Source: Isoetes taiwanensis (Eukaryota > Streptophyta > Lycopodiopsida > Isoetales > Isoetaceae). From it: a DNA stretch of 64,000 bases. Shown here one piece after another: positions 54,006 through 64,000 of this stretch. Position 1 is the stretch's first letter. Every line of letters begins with the position of its first letter. Position numbers and translations under genes: made by a program. Location: positions 3,037,025 through 3,101,024 of the forward strand of contig JAJEKV010000053.1 in assembly GCA_021234155.1 (NCBI GenBank), given 5' to 3'. Under the pieces are notes generated by a model, which saw only the letters and a program-made list of their open reading frames with translations, had not been told where the DNA came from and did not search any database.

Positions 54006-56461
54006 TTAATAGTAGTCCCCACAGGAACAAGAGCCATCCTTAAAGTGGTGCATGCGGTATCCATCAATTATTATAATCTCTCTATGTTCCAGCTTAGATA
54101 TAATCTTGGTTGCATTATGACAGTCCATGCACACCCGAAGGTTTTTTGTAGCTCGTATGGTTGTACCTGGAGGTGTACTAATGAGTCCAAATGCTATTGC
54201 CAATTTTTCGCAGTGTCCACACAAAGCATCTTCCATCTCTTCAACTGATTGTTTTCCGGATGTATAGTCAGCTTTAGGCATGTATCCTCCCTTTCTCATT
54301 CGATCAGATAAAGCCTTTAACATGGTGTATATCTCATTGCATTGAGGGTGGCTTTTGTCCCCCACTATGAACTCATGGACTATATTATCAACTTCAATCC
54401 AGGCCTTTGCAGGCTTCTTCCATGCGCTACAGCTCTGCCTAATGTGGTCAATTTCAGATGCAAGTTTCCACATGCACGCATCAGAATATATGCCTGACAT
54501 CACCACATACCCAGAAGCATCATGTGAGTCTAATAGCACAACTTGATGGAAACAGTGTCTCCCAAGTTCCGCATTACCATATGTTCTGCAGGCGGTTAGC
54601 AAGGATTTCCACCCAATCATATCTGCCTGTATGACTTGAAGCAGTTCATATGCCTGAATCAAATATCCTGCACGAGCAAGAAGATCAACCATACAGCTAT
54701 AATGGCATTATATCAGGTATTAAATTATAGTCCATTCTCATAGATTTAAAATATCCCTGGCCTTCATCCACTATACCAGCATGACTGCAAGCTGCAAGAA
54801 TGCTAATAAACGTAGCATCATCTGGTTTAATACCCTCCAGCATCATCTGTGAAAGACAATCTCGAGCCGTTGATACACTTCCTTGCCTTGCATGTCCTGC
54901 AAGCAATGTATTCCATGACACAACATCTCGAGCAGGTAATATTTCAAATACTCTTTGTGCCTCTCTCAGGTTTCCATATCTTGCATACATATCAGTAAGA
55001 GCACTTCCAATCATAGGGTCCAAATGAAATCCACACTTAATGACCTCTTCATGGATGCGCCTGCCCTCTTCAATGGCTCCTACGTTGCAGCATGCTTTCA
55101 GAATACTTAGAAATGTTAGCTTGTCTAACTTTAAGTCCTCGTGTTTCATTTCATTATACATCTGCATGGCCTGAAGATAATTCCCACATTGAGCATATAC
55201 ATTAATTATGATAGAAAATATCACTGCATTTGCCTTTATGCACTGCTGTTGCATCTTTTTATGGCAATCTAAGGCAAGTGAAACTTCGCCCAATTTCGCA
55301 TATCCATCAATCATTGCACCCCAAGTCACCACATTCCTTTCTGGCAGATTTTCAAACACTTGACATGCCTCCTGCAGGCACCCACATTTGGCATATGCAT
55401 TAACAAGGGCGCTCCCAACAATGACATTAGATTGGACACCAACTGTAATAATCTGTTCATGAGCGTACCTAGTCCATTCAATGTCTCTTTTGTTGGCACA
55501 TGCTTTTAAAAGGCTTGAATATGTCAACTCGTTTGGTGCTATATGTTCTTCTTGCATCCATTTGAAACACTCCAGGGCAAGGACCTCTTCATCATTTTTG
55601 GTGAATCCTGCAATCATAGAACTCCAGGACACTACATTCTTGTCAGGCAATACTTGGAATACATTAAATGCCTCATCCAGCTGATTGCATCTTGCATACA
55701 TGTCAACTAAGGAATTTCCCACAATAAGATCAGAATAAAGCCCATATCCAATAATATGTTCGTGAATGAACCTAAGCTCTGGTGTCATAAGACGGCCTTT
55801 AAGGACAGCAACACAAATGTGTTTGTCATTAATTGGACCTGATAGCAGCAGCATTTTCAAATACAATTGCAGTGTGACATTGTTTCTCGCCAATTTTGCA
55901 TGAGTGTCAACAATTGCACTCCATGTATACCCACTTGGGTTTTCAATTTTAGTGAAAGCTTGATTTGCCTCAATCAGACTTCCACAAGTTGCAAACAACC
56001 GGATGAGGTGGTCAGCTAAAAAGGCAATAACATCAAGTCCATTGAGAACCATCAAAGCCTGAACCTGCCTGCCACGTTCTAAATTTTGCCGGTTCGTGCA
56101 TTCCTTGAGCAGACAATAAGCCTGATTACTAGACAGAAGTATGCCATGGTGATTCATCGCTTTGGAAACCATAACAGAATCTTCTACACATTTCCATTTG
56201 CTCCAAATTTTATGTTGCCTGCTTGACCCAGTAAAGAAGAATATCGTAAAGAATCATAGAAGCATGCGTAATTGAACTTTTGTACCTGAGCAAGCCTTCA
56301 ACAACAACACAATGAGGAGGGGTCTGATCGTCATGCTTCTTCATATCATTAACCTGAGATAACGACTCAAGAAATGGAAAAGATGATATGGTGTTGCTTT
56401 TATAATGAAAGAGAGTTGAGGATAGCTCCGCTAACGCTATGGCCTGCCGTGTACTCGCCAT
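54006..56461 (-). CDS. PLS-class PPR protein with DYW:KP-type deaminase domain, one-base frameshift
   Basis: Exon 1 (56461-56286) starts MASTRQAIALAELSS, a plausible organelle-targeting leader. A 67-bp intron (CAG|GTACAA ... CAAGCAG|GC) joins it in frame to exon 2 (56218-54006). About twelve PPR motifs of P, L and S type follow (for example VVSWSSMIAGFTKN, VTWGAMIDGYAKLG, VVSWNTLLAGHARQG), then E1/E2 motifs. The C-terminal domain has the PG box variant KKPAKAWIEV, the deaminase zinc motif HCEKLAIAFG ... CMDCH, and ends CSCGDYY. Each PPR motif reads one RNA base and the DYW domain deaminates a nearby pyrimidine in plastid or mitochondrial RNA. The KPAKA box is the mark I know from the DYW:KP group, proposed to do U-to-C editing. 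A single extra C at 54704-54705 shifts the frame before the E domain, so the gene is either a recent pseudogene or carries a sequencing error; all downstream motifs are intact. Confidence 0.88.
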
Positions 56462-58570
56462 GCGCTCTCAAACAGGCGCTACATTCGCTATTATAAATTT
56501 CCGCTATGTGGCAGCATCGTTTTCTAGCGTTATGCTGTTGGTTGTGCATGCTTCTGGAATGGTCAAGTGCTAATGGGTTTTTAAGGACCATTGGATCCTA
56601 GAACAAAGGTGAGAATATGCCAAATGAAGTGCTAGGGATTTTACACCTCACACCCACACATAGCACAACGCTCCCCATACGCCATAAGTACATATGGGAA
56701 TACACAATGCATGAAAATAAGGTGCCCACATTTTCCAATTGTATTTGCCTCTGCCATTCACATGCTCACACAGCAAACACGTTTCACAACAAGCACGCCC
56801 CAATTTAGGGGCCGTGAGCCTGCCCAAGCTAATATATTAGAGAAGTTAGATGAAGAAATTAATAGAGCTCACAGAGACACAATTGCAAGTATGCAAGATC
56901 CATATATCACACGTAATCGCTACTACAAATAACGATGCACTTATATTACAATCCATATTACAGAACTGAAATACAATTGAGGCTACATCTCTATGGCCCC
57001 TGTCACAAAACCATATAAAGCGAGGACAACAATGGACGCCGGCGACATAGCATCACATCGATTAATGGGGAAGGCGAGAAAAGAACATAAGGTGCACATC
57101 ACGCTCAAAGATCCTCCACAAACACAGAATAAGGTTCTTGCAAGAGGCTGCCATCAACCCGCAGGGCAGATGTACACCTCCAGTTCTCCTCGGCCCTCCA
57201 TCAACCACGTCTCTAGCCATAATGTGGCAATTGGCGCCAGTGCTCCACAACAAGCGTATTCTCAAGCGGCCCCATTGAAACCACGAAGATTGTTCGCCCC
57301 AGACTGCCTCGGGGACGTAGAAAAGGGACTTCGGAAGAAAGCGTGCCACCATCAAACAATAAAAGCAAAGCCGACCGGACCTTCCAAAGAATCCACATGC
57401 CACATAACTAGAATCAAGTACATATTCCCTCTTGAATATGCACACAAACCTCTTCTACATGCAATGCGAAAGAATGCAAAAATCGACATGTGCATTTCCA
57501 TCTCGGGCTTCCCCGCCACGAATCAATCCGGCGATCCCTTCTAGAACAAATGTAACAACGCCACAAATCACCTAGCGATCCCTTCGAAACAACGAAACAA
57601 GGAAGCCCGGTCCTCGTGAAGAGAAAAGAAAGCTTGAAATGCAACAATGCAGCCTGCTTTAAAGGAAATCATCTTTTTACTCGACTCCACCGTCCGTAGC
57701 CAAAAATTGGGCTGCTTTTAGCAACCCCCGTGAAGGCATTGCACATCGGCCACAAAATTCCCCGCCCTCGCAGATCTTTGGGGAAAAAAACAATGGCCTC
57801 CCCATTTTTCCGCCCAACCTGCGGCAAAATCTAGGAAAGGAGACATATTGGGACGCAATGCATGTGTTTCGAAGATGCAATTTATCTAAGAGGCTATTTC
57901 CTTCTATGCTATTCCCTTTGAGGGTAAGTTAGTTTTTTGCACCATATAAAAAACAAGGTTGCCCTCGGGGAGAGGCGATTGTAGAAATGAATTATGTTGA
58001 AAACTTGCAATGTGCACAATTAACATTTCTGGTGATGAGTTCCACAACGACTTGCTTGGCCTAATGTTTCTATGAGTCAATATCTTTTGCCGTTGAACTT
58101 CGGGTGTGCTTTATCTGTATTTTGAGATAAGAAGATAAACTTGCTTCTAGAGGCTAGTTATAAGGTCCTCTATAGTGCTAGCATCCCTCGTGTTCTACTT
58201 TCTGCTCAATCAGTCGTCTAATAGCATCTTCCCTTGTTCGATTGTGCATTTGCAATGTCTATTGATTATGATGACACAAACACATAGCAATCCAACTACA
58301 AAGTATCATAGGGCAGGGTAGAAACGACATGCATGATGGATAACTTGAACATGACATGTGTATCAAGAAAATCTTGTTGGTAAATCTTCCATCATTGAAT
58401 TTCTAACTACATGTTATGTCCATCAACAACGATCAGGGCATTCCAAAACCTAATAGAAAACAACCCAAAGAAGATAACCGACTACCTTATGTACGACAAA
58501 GTCCAGAAAATAAAAGGGGCTCCTCATAAAAGGTTCTCCAGAAGAAGATGTACTATGCAAGATGCTGGTA
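56462..58570. other. 5' side of the PPR gene and unassigned DNA
   Basis: The first few hundred bases should contain the PPR promoter. No clear TATA element is seen. A 183-codon plus-strand frame at 56993-57544 is basic and proline-rich, with no motif and an unnatural composition, and is probably chance. Nothing else is recognised. Confidence 0.4.
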
Positions 58571-59190
58571 GATAGAATAGAATAGAATAGAATTGTTTTT
58601 ATCGTCCACGGAGACCAATCGGCCTATGGGACCCAATACAAAAAGCGCAGCCGATCACATTCTTGCGGGATTAAAAACCCCGCCCGAAGGGTTTTGAGGA
58701 AAAACCGCGGGGCGGCAATAAGGCTAGCGACAATGATTAAATGGTTGGCCCGGGGCATATCGAGAGCCCTCAAGTTCGATTACTTCCTGAATGTATGATC
58801 CGGAGTGAGCGACCGTCGTGCCCGGTAACATGTGTAGCGGCTCATCAAGTCTAATCAAATCGGCATAGCGGTCGAATCGATCATATGCCGGGCAGCTGCG
58901 GAAAGTGTGACACTCATCCTCAACGGCTCCGTCCGCAGCAGACCGACAAACCCTATCCCGTCGTGGCTCCCCAATCCATCGACCTATCTCAATCCGGAGA
59001 TGGTGGGCTTTTGTCGCGAATGGAAGCGATATGCTGCGCTTTTCATGGGCGGATGTGAACGTAGGTAGCGTTGTGGGCCTGGTTCTAATGTGGGATTTAT
59101 GTCTTTGCTTTGTAATGTGCTGTTTTGACTTGCTCGAGGGCCACGGAATCCCAAAGCTTCTTTGGAGAAACAAGCATCAGGTAACATCTC
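58571..59190 (-). mobile_element. LINE 3' end with (ATTCT)n terminus, minus strand
   Basis: The minus-strand frame 59173-58724 carries HHLRIEIGRWIGEPRRDRVC, then H and C of a C-terminal zinc motif (C..., ECHTF-SCPAYDRF). It matches the design of the LINE at 32.6-33.2 kb. The 3' UTR ends in GGTCTCCGTGGACGATAAAA and then TTCTA pentamers (GAATA repeats on the plus strand at 58571-58593). The corresponding plus-strand element ends GTCCGTGGGCCTGTGGCAC before its ATTCT run, so the two 3' ends are related. The 5' part is missing. Confidence 0.7.
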
Positions 59191-60560
59191 GGTCGTCGCG
59201 ATGCCTCTGTTTCTCTTGTGGCGTCCCCTACTGCATCGGGTGCCCTCACCGTATACAAAAGGAGTTCATCCCCATACCAGCTCCATGCTAATCGAGGGCC
59301 CTCCACATGACCTTTGCAACCGTGGCGGGTTCCGGTGGGAAGAGTGGAAGGGTCATTGCACCCGCCTCCCTCGGGGCCTACCTAGCTGCCGGAAGCGTAA
59401 ACATACATGTCATGCTTGCACATACATCAGCGGCAGATATGACCATCACGAAGGATGGTCCTCCACATATCTGCATAGACAAAGATCAGCACATCACATA
59501 GGGGAATCCTACCCAAGGCTCGGACACGGGGATGGACCAGACAAGCTTGGTCTCCGTAGTTCATTCTGGGGCGAAATTCATGGCAATGGATTTGGGCGGC
59601 ATAAGAACATGGCCTAGGGTTGTCCACTCCATCCGCCCTCCCCCCGTGCACACTTTGCGAGTAGGTTGAAAAGTGTTGGGACCTCGATCGTAGCCCCCGG
59701 ATGCATAGCCAAAGGGGGCTATATCCTGGTTACATCTCCCGGTTCGATGGGGCGGTGGGATCTCTCCCTCCGGAGATCTACAATGTCTGACTCAAGGTGA
59801 CTAGAGGGCCCTTGCCCGTGACCGACTTGAACTCAATGGAAGGTCATATTCACCACCTCACGCAGTGTCGAGCCCATGCCTTGCCCACACGCGCGTGGCA
59901 AGCCATTAGACCTAGTCCGCAAAGGACCCCGTGGCCTTTACACACCCCGAGGGGTCGCTCAAGAATCCTAACATGAACCTCCTTATAAGCCCGTCTCGCC
60001 CCTTCACCCACAACCGGGGTGTGGCTTTGTGCACAAAGCGCATCTATAGTGTGCTAGAGAGGCTAATCTAGAGCATCTACTACCAAGCTTTAGGTCTCTA
60101 CCCCCTTCCCAATACAAAGGAGTTCACGAGAGATACATCATCCATATACATCACAAAGGAAGAACTAAAGAACAAGGTCTAATCTATATCATAGAGTTAG
60201 GTTCTTTAGTTAGAATCTACTATCTAGAGTTCTAGAGGGCTGCTATGGCCAATCTAATAGGCTAAACCTCTTGATTCAATGCCTAAGATAGGGTTTAGAC
60301 TATCTAATTGGCCAAATACCTGATCCTTGAGGGGCTCCTCGACTGAGCTCGACCATCCCCACGAGGCATCAAATTTAGAAAACTAAGGTTGCAATTCTCG
60401 GTCGAGTGGGGATGCGGTTTTAGGTTGAAGCTGACCCAAAACGCAGTTCTAAACCCTAAAATCGAAAATTAGGTTAGTTAGGGTTTCCAACCCTATATAG
60501 ACAAGGGGGTGGCTAGGGTTTCCAATTATCCCTTTTGGCATGTGGGATACTGGTAATGGG
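59191..60560. other. Unassigned, possibly more LINE body or gypsy-related DNA
   Basis: Overlapping frames of 70-150 codons on both strands (59162-59617 plus, 59306-59097 and 59651-59427 minus) show no motif I can name. The minus-strand frames directly upstream of the LINE tail (for example WYGDELLLYTVRAPD) could be LINE body. Confidence 0.35.
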
Positions 60561-60579
60561 CCCACTTGCCTTTAAGGGC

Positions 60580-60790
60580 TAGGTGGCCAAATGTGCCCAC
60601 ATGGAAATGTGTGCACCCAAATGTACTCACATGGAAATGTGTGCACATTAATGAATGTACATTGGAAAATGTGCACATTACTTGCACCTATGGGTATGGC
60701 CCACTTGGCATCAAGTGGCCACATGGAAATGTGCCCACATTAATGTGTACACGTGGAAAATGTGCACATTAATACTATGCACATTCTTAG
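60580..60790. repeat. Interspersed palindromic repeats CACATGGAAATGTG ... GCACATTAATG
   Basis: Five imperfect copies of CACATGGAAATGTG, itself a palindrome with a GAA centre, alternate with (T)GCACATTAATG words over 210 bp at about 25-60 bp spacing. GGCCCACTTG(C/G)C(T/A)T words flank the cluster. It might be part of a gypsy LTR or an independent satellite-like patch. Confidence 0.6.
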
Positions 60791-61870
60791 CAAGTTGCCC
60801 CTAGGGGCTACCCATGGCTATACTCGTTGGATACCGCGTCAATGGTGGTGTGGCGTCTGGCGTGGCGCAATATACGCCCCAATATATCACAGGGAGGAAT
60901 ATTGTCTTTGAGCCATTCTCTGAAATGATGTTTGTCCCGCGGACATGGTGGTTCTCCCCACCTTGGGATTTTCCTAACCCCGCAATCAACCCGTGCATAC
61001 GATATACTACTATAATACTTACACATTTATTACGATTACCTTAAGGTAATACTTTTATCACATTATTATATTATAAAATAACTTATCAATTCACAACATT
61101 ACTAAACAGATTACTCCAAACTTCACTTAACATTACGATTAAGTTTATCAAAATTTAAAATTAACGTTCGAGGTACCCTTGATTCCTTGCAACACATTCC
61201 AACAAAATTTGTGTTGCAAGTCTTCGTAGCTCGACCTCCTTGCCCTCCGGAGCGCTTTTACTGGCCTGCAGGTCGACACTACGTTAGTACCATTTAATTA
61301 TTAATTAAAATTTTTGGTTATATGGTGACCACCCCACCTATCTACATGGATGCATGGCTAATCTCCTACGTGGGAAGAGGGTGAATCTTCCATTATGGCG
61401 GCGGAGGCCTACCTACATGCCTATATGCATGCTCATGCCTACACCTCTAGTTGCCCGGTGGAGGATATCCTTCTGCGGGGTAGCCGAAGGATAGATTCCT
61501 CCCTATCAAAGCATATATGGGGCTAAAGGTGCTTTTCCTATGAATGCATTCCTCAATGACCTCCTTTCTCTCGGTCGTCTACTCAAGTGGGACAGTAGAC
61601 TTTCTAATCTACCTTCTACTTCATGGCAAGCGAGCGGTCATGCCTACATTGACATTACACCACGCCCTAGAATCACCCGTGGTGGTCCCATCGCCGGTGA
61701 CAACGCGTTCGCGACCCATACTAAAAGCGTGGGTGGCATGCGTGGATTTAATCTTAACTATACAAGCATTAACCTACACAAATGTCGACATGCACGAGGC
61801 GATTTCTTGGGAGATGACCTTGCCGTCCCATTGCTCCATGAGCGTGGAGTGCTTGCTTTACTAAATCTTT
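60791..61870. other. Probable 3' non-coding side of the gypsy element
   Basis: This lies downstream of the gypsy pol on the minus strand and should include its 3' LTR, but I cannot fix LTR ends without a second copy. A 10-bp inverted repeat, TTGCAACACA ... TGTGTTGCAA, lies at about 61188-61222. Confidence 0.35.
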
Positions 61871-64000
61871 CTTAAGTACCCGCGTGGCGTCTTCCAGCGG
61901 TAAGTGTTTCCCTTGACCAAATCTTTGGAGGAATTACGATCTCCTCGTTTTTCTTGAAAGCTTTATCAGAATCAGTGCTGGAACTATTTCGGTTGTTCCT
62001 CCGTCATTTCCAACGGCGTTGGCGAATCCAAAGACTTAGTGCGGATTTGGGGTATGCCTCTTCTTTAAACTCCGCGTGGAAGACCTTATGAATCTTTAGG
62101 TGTCTTTGGCAAGTCTAGCTTGTGAAGCGATTGCCTAGTTTCTCGACTATTACGAAAGGTCCACCCACCCTTGGAGCAAGCTTCTTGCAATTGCCGATCC
62201 ACGAGCCGCTGCTTCACCTTAATCTTGAGCCAAACATCATCTCCAACTTTGAACTCTCTTCTTGTTCGATGCTTGCCGGCGATGCTCTTTTGGCGACTTC
62301 TTGCTGCTAGCGGTAGCCACGAACTTCCTCTACAAAAAACTGGCGCATATCGGCCAACATCTGCGAAACTTCCACTTTTGACGCGGGTTGTGCCAAAAAA
62401 TAATGCGGAGTTAAACAGCGATAGCGTAATTGATCATAAGCGGCGACATTTGGGATGATTCTGCTTGGTGCTATTGTATGCAAACTCCACCAAGTGAATA
62501 AATTCTTCCCACATACTTTGCTTATTCGGACATAGTTTAGTAGCATGTCCTCTAAAATCTGTTGGTCCGCTCCGTGCGGCCATCCGTCGAGGATGATATA
62601 CCGATGCTCATGGATAGCCGATGCGGATGGAAGCAAAGAGGTCTTGCCAAAGCTCATGAACCGGATCACATGGGAGATGATCTCCCTTGGCATGCCATGA
62701 AGCCTGAAGATCTCTTTGGTGAAGAGCTTTCTTTGTATCCATGGTTTTATATCGTGGTTACGCAAGGCACAAAATGTGCCATCTTCGACAACAATGTCGA
62801 CCACTACCATTAAGGCATCCTTGCCTCTCATTTGTTCTTGGGAGTCCCGTGATAAAATCCATGCGATTACCTCCCACTTAGCGTTTGGCACCGCTAATGG
62901 CTCTAATGCCCACAGGTCGGAAGGCATTACGCCTTAGCGTCTGGCGGCATAAGTGACATTCCTTGATGTAGCGAGCTACGCTTCTTCATTCACGGCCAAT
63001 AGTAGGCTGCTGCGTGCTTTGAAATATGTTTTCATGAATCCCGCATGGCCGGCTATTGGGCTGTTATGCGTGTCATGGAGGATCAACTTCCTTACACGAT
63101 GATTCGGTGCACGCACAACTTGTTCTTATGGTATAACAGGTTGCCTTCCTTCTTATAATGCTTGAAGGCCTCCCCAGCTCTTTATCTGTTCTAGCCTCTT
63201 TAGAAAGGCTTGCCCATACCTCCTTGAAATCCGTCCGTTGGCAAGGACTCTTCAATCCTCTTACCAAAGTCGTTGGAGAGGCGTCGAAATTGCGTTACAA
63301 TGCACTCTAGTTGTCGGGGGATGCCTTGAAAGCATCTGCTACCACATTGAGCTTCCCGGTTTGTAGACTATATCAAAGTCATATTCTTGAGGAACTCCAT
63401 CCATCTCCGCTGCCTCCGGATTAAGGTGTGGTTGCGTGAATACATATTGGAGGCTCGATGGTCGGTATCAATTGGAACTTCCTTCCCAAGAGATAATGCC
63501 TCCATATTCTTAATGCCACGACAACGCCAGCAACTCTTGATCGTGCGTTGGGTAGCGGCGTTTGGCGTCGTTCATCTTCACGGAATCGTGCGCTACCACC
63601 CGCTCTTCTTGCATAAGCCTTTGCACTTTTTGTAGCTATCTTACTCGCATCTGTTGCTACAAGCTTATCTTTCTCCGGTCCGGGGGTTAAGGCCCAATTT
63701 GTTGTTAAAGCTTCCTTCAACAATTCAAACCCCTTTTGGGCTTTCTTGTGCCAATGCTCTACCCAATCTTTCACCTTCTACGCCCTCGTCAGTGCGTTAG
63801 CTTGGGCTGCTATCTTAGCAAAGTTCTTCCACGAACTTCTGTAGTACCACAGTGGCGAGGAAACTTAGACTTCATGCACATTCTTGGTAGGCCGGCCATG
63901 AATGGCGGCCTCAATCTTGGCGGGGTCTGTTGAGATGCCTTCTGGCGAGATCACATGACCTAGATACTCCACCTTTTACATTGCGGTGGCACCGACAACT
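61871..64000 (-). pseudogene. Ty3/gypsy pol (RNase H, integrase, probable chromodomain), runs off the window
   Basis: On the minus strand, from the window edge: the RT/RNase H junction (63774-63421: KGFELLKEALTT, VATDAS, VVALRIWRHYLLGRKFQLI); the linker (63267-63073: EARTDKELG); and integrase (62927-62307: LEPLAVPNAKWEVIA, KDALMVVVD, AKLFTKEIFRLHGMPREIIS-like, QILEDMLLNYVRISK). A C-terminal part follows, in which shifted frames still show KVKQRLVDRQLQEACSK and RRHAGT, the end expected of chromodomain-bearing elements. The frame is disrupted at short intervals, often where a CAG codon is expected (for example in the FMSQFW region). The order of domains, RNase H before integrase, separates it from Copia. 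Confidence 0.82.

Noticed and set aside
56993-57544. 183-codon basic, proline-rich plus-strand frame
   Set aside because: The opposite strand is also open over most of the stretch and no domain is recognisable. This is likely GC-related chance.
61265-61280. CCTGCAGGTCGAC, identical to part of a common cloning polylinker (PstI/SalI)
   Set aside because: Only about 13 bases match and no further vector sequence flanks it, so chance is a sufficient explanation. Vector screening of the contig would settle it.

Overview
The window is plant nuclear DNA, most likely from a homosporous fern. The main clue is a PLS-type pentatricopeptide (PPR) gene whose C-terminal deaminase domain has KPAKA in the PG box and ends in DYY. 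I associate that variant with ferns, lycophytes and hornworts. The rest fits a large, repeat-rich genome: spliced genes with plant-type introns, Copia and Ty3/gypsy retrotransposons, L1-like LINEs, CACTA, Helitron and Merlin DNA transposons, and several foldback elements. Only two host gene types are evident: a sn-2 glycerol-3-phosphate acyltransferase (GPAT, two copies) and the PPR gene. Nearly everything else is transposon in various states of decay.

Layout. 1-3.2 kb: no recognisable gene. 3.2-4.2 kb: a 5'-truncated LINE with poly(A) and a 15-bp target-site duplication (TSD). 4.1-5.4 kb: a local 0.68-kb tandem duplication carrying the LINE tail and a palindromic MITE. 4.97-21.41 kb: an 8.2-kb direct tandem duplication; each unit holds a GPAT gene, a fragment of a DDE-element family, the left end of a CACTA element, a MITE and the 5' half of a Copia element. 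The GPAT in unit 1 is frameshifted and the one in unit 2 is intact. Beyond unit 2 the Copia element is complete (19.18-24.14 kb) and the CACTA right end lies at 25.53 kb. 26.7-32.5 kb: a long foldback element split by a second Copia element. 32.6-33.2 kb: a LINE 3' end with an (ATTCT)n tail. 33.2-39.5 kb: a decayed element with terminal inverted repeats (TIRs), a DDE-type transposase remnant, a coiled-coil segment and a ParB/sulfiredoxin-like reading frame. 40.4-41.5 kb: a LINE ORF1 remnant. 42.0-50.2 kb: an old Copia element interrupted by a TRIM and then by a 5.7-kb Helitron, which itself contains a 1.53-kb Merlin transposon. 50.2-52.3 kb: Copia debris rich in tiny tandem duplications. 54.0-56.5 kb: the PPR gene. 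58.6-59.2 kb: a LINE fragment. 61.9-64 kb: a Ty3/gypsy pol remnant running off the window.

The nesting can be read as an order of events. In one place, removing the Helitron exactly at an A/T target restores the reading frame of the older Copia, and removing the TRIM joins two parts of the same reverse transcriptase. In another, a CACTA element entered a copy of the DDE/coiled-coil element, a Copia entered the CACTA, and the region was then tandemly duplicated with breakpoints inside the Copia integrase and beside the LINE.

Sequence quality matters here. Inside several transposons almost every CTG/CAG triplet has been replaced by non-matching bases or small indels, differently in the two duplicate units. 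This looks like base-calling or consensus failure at CHG-methylated cytosines. Many broken frames in these stretches should therefore not be read as biological pseudogenisation without checking.
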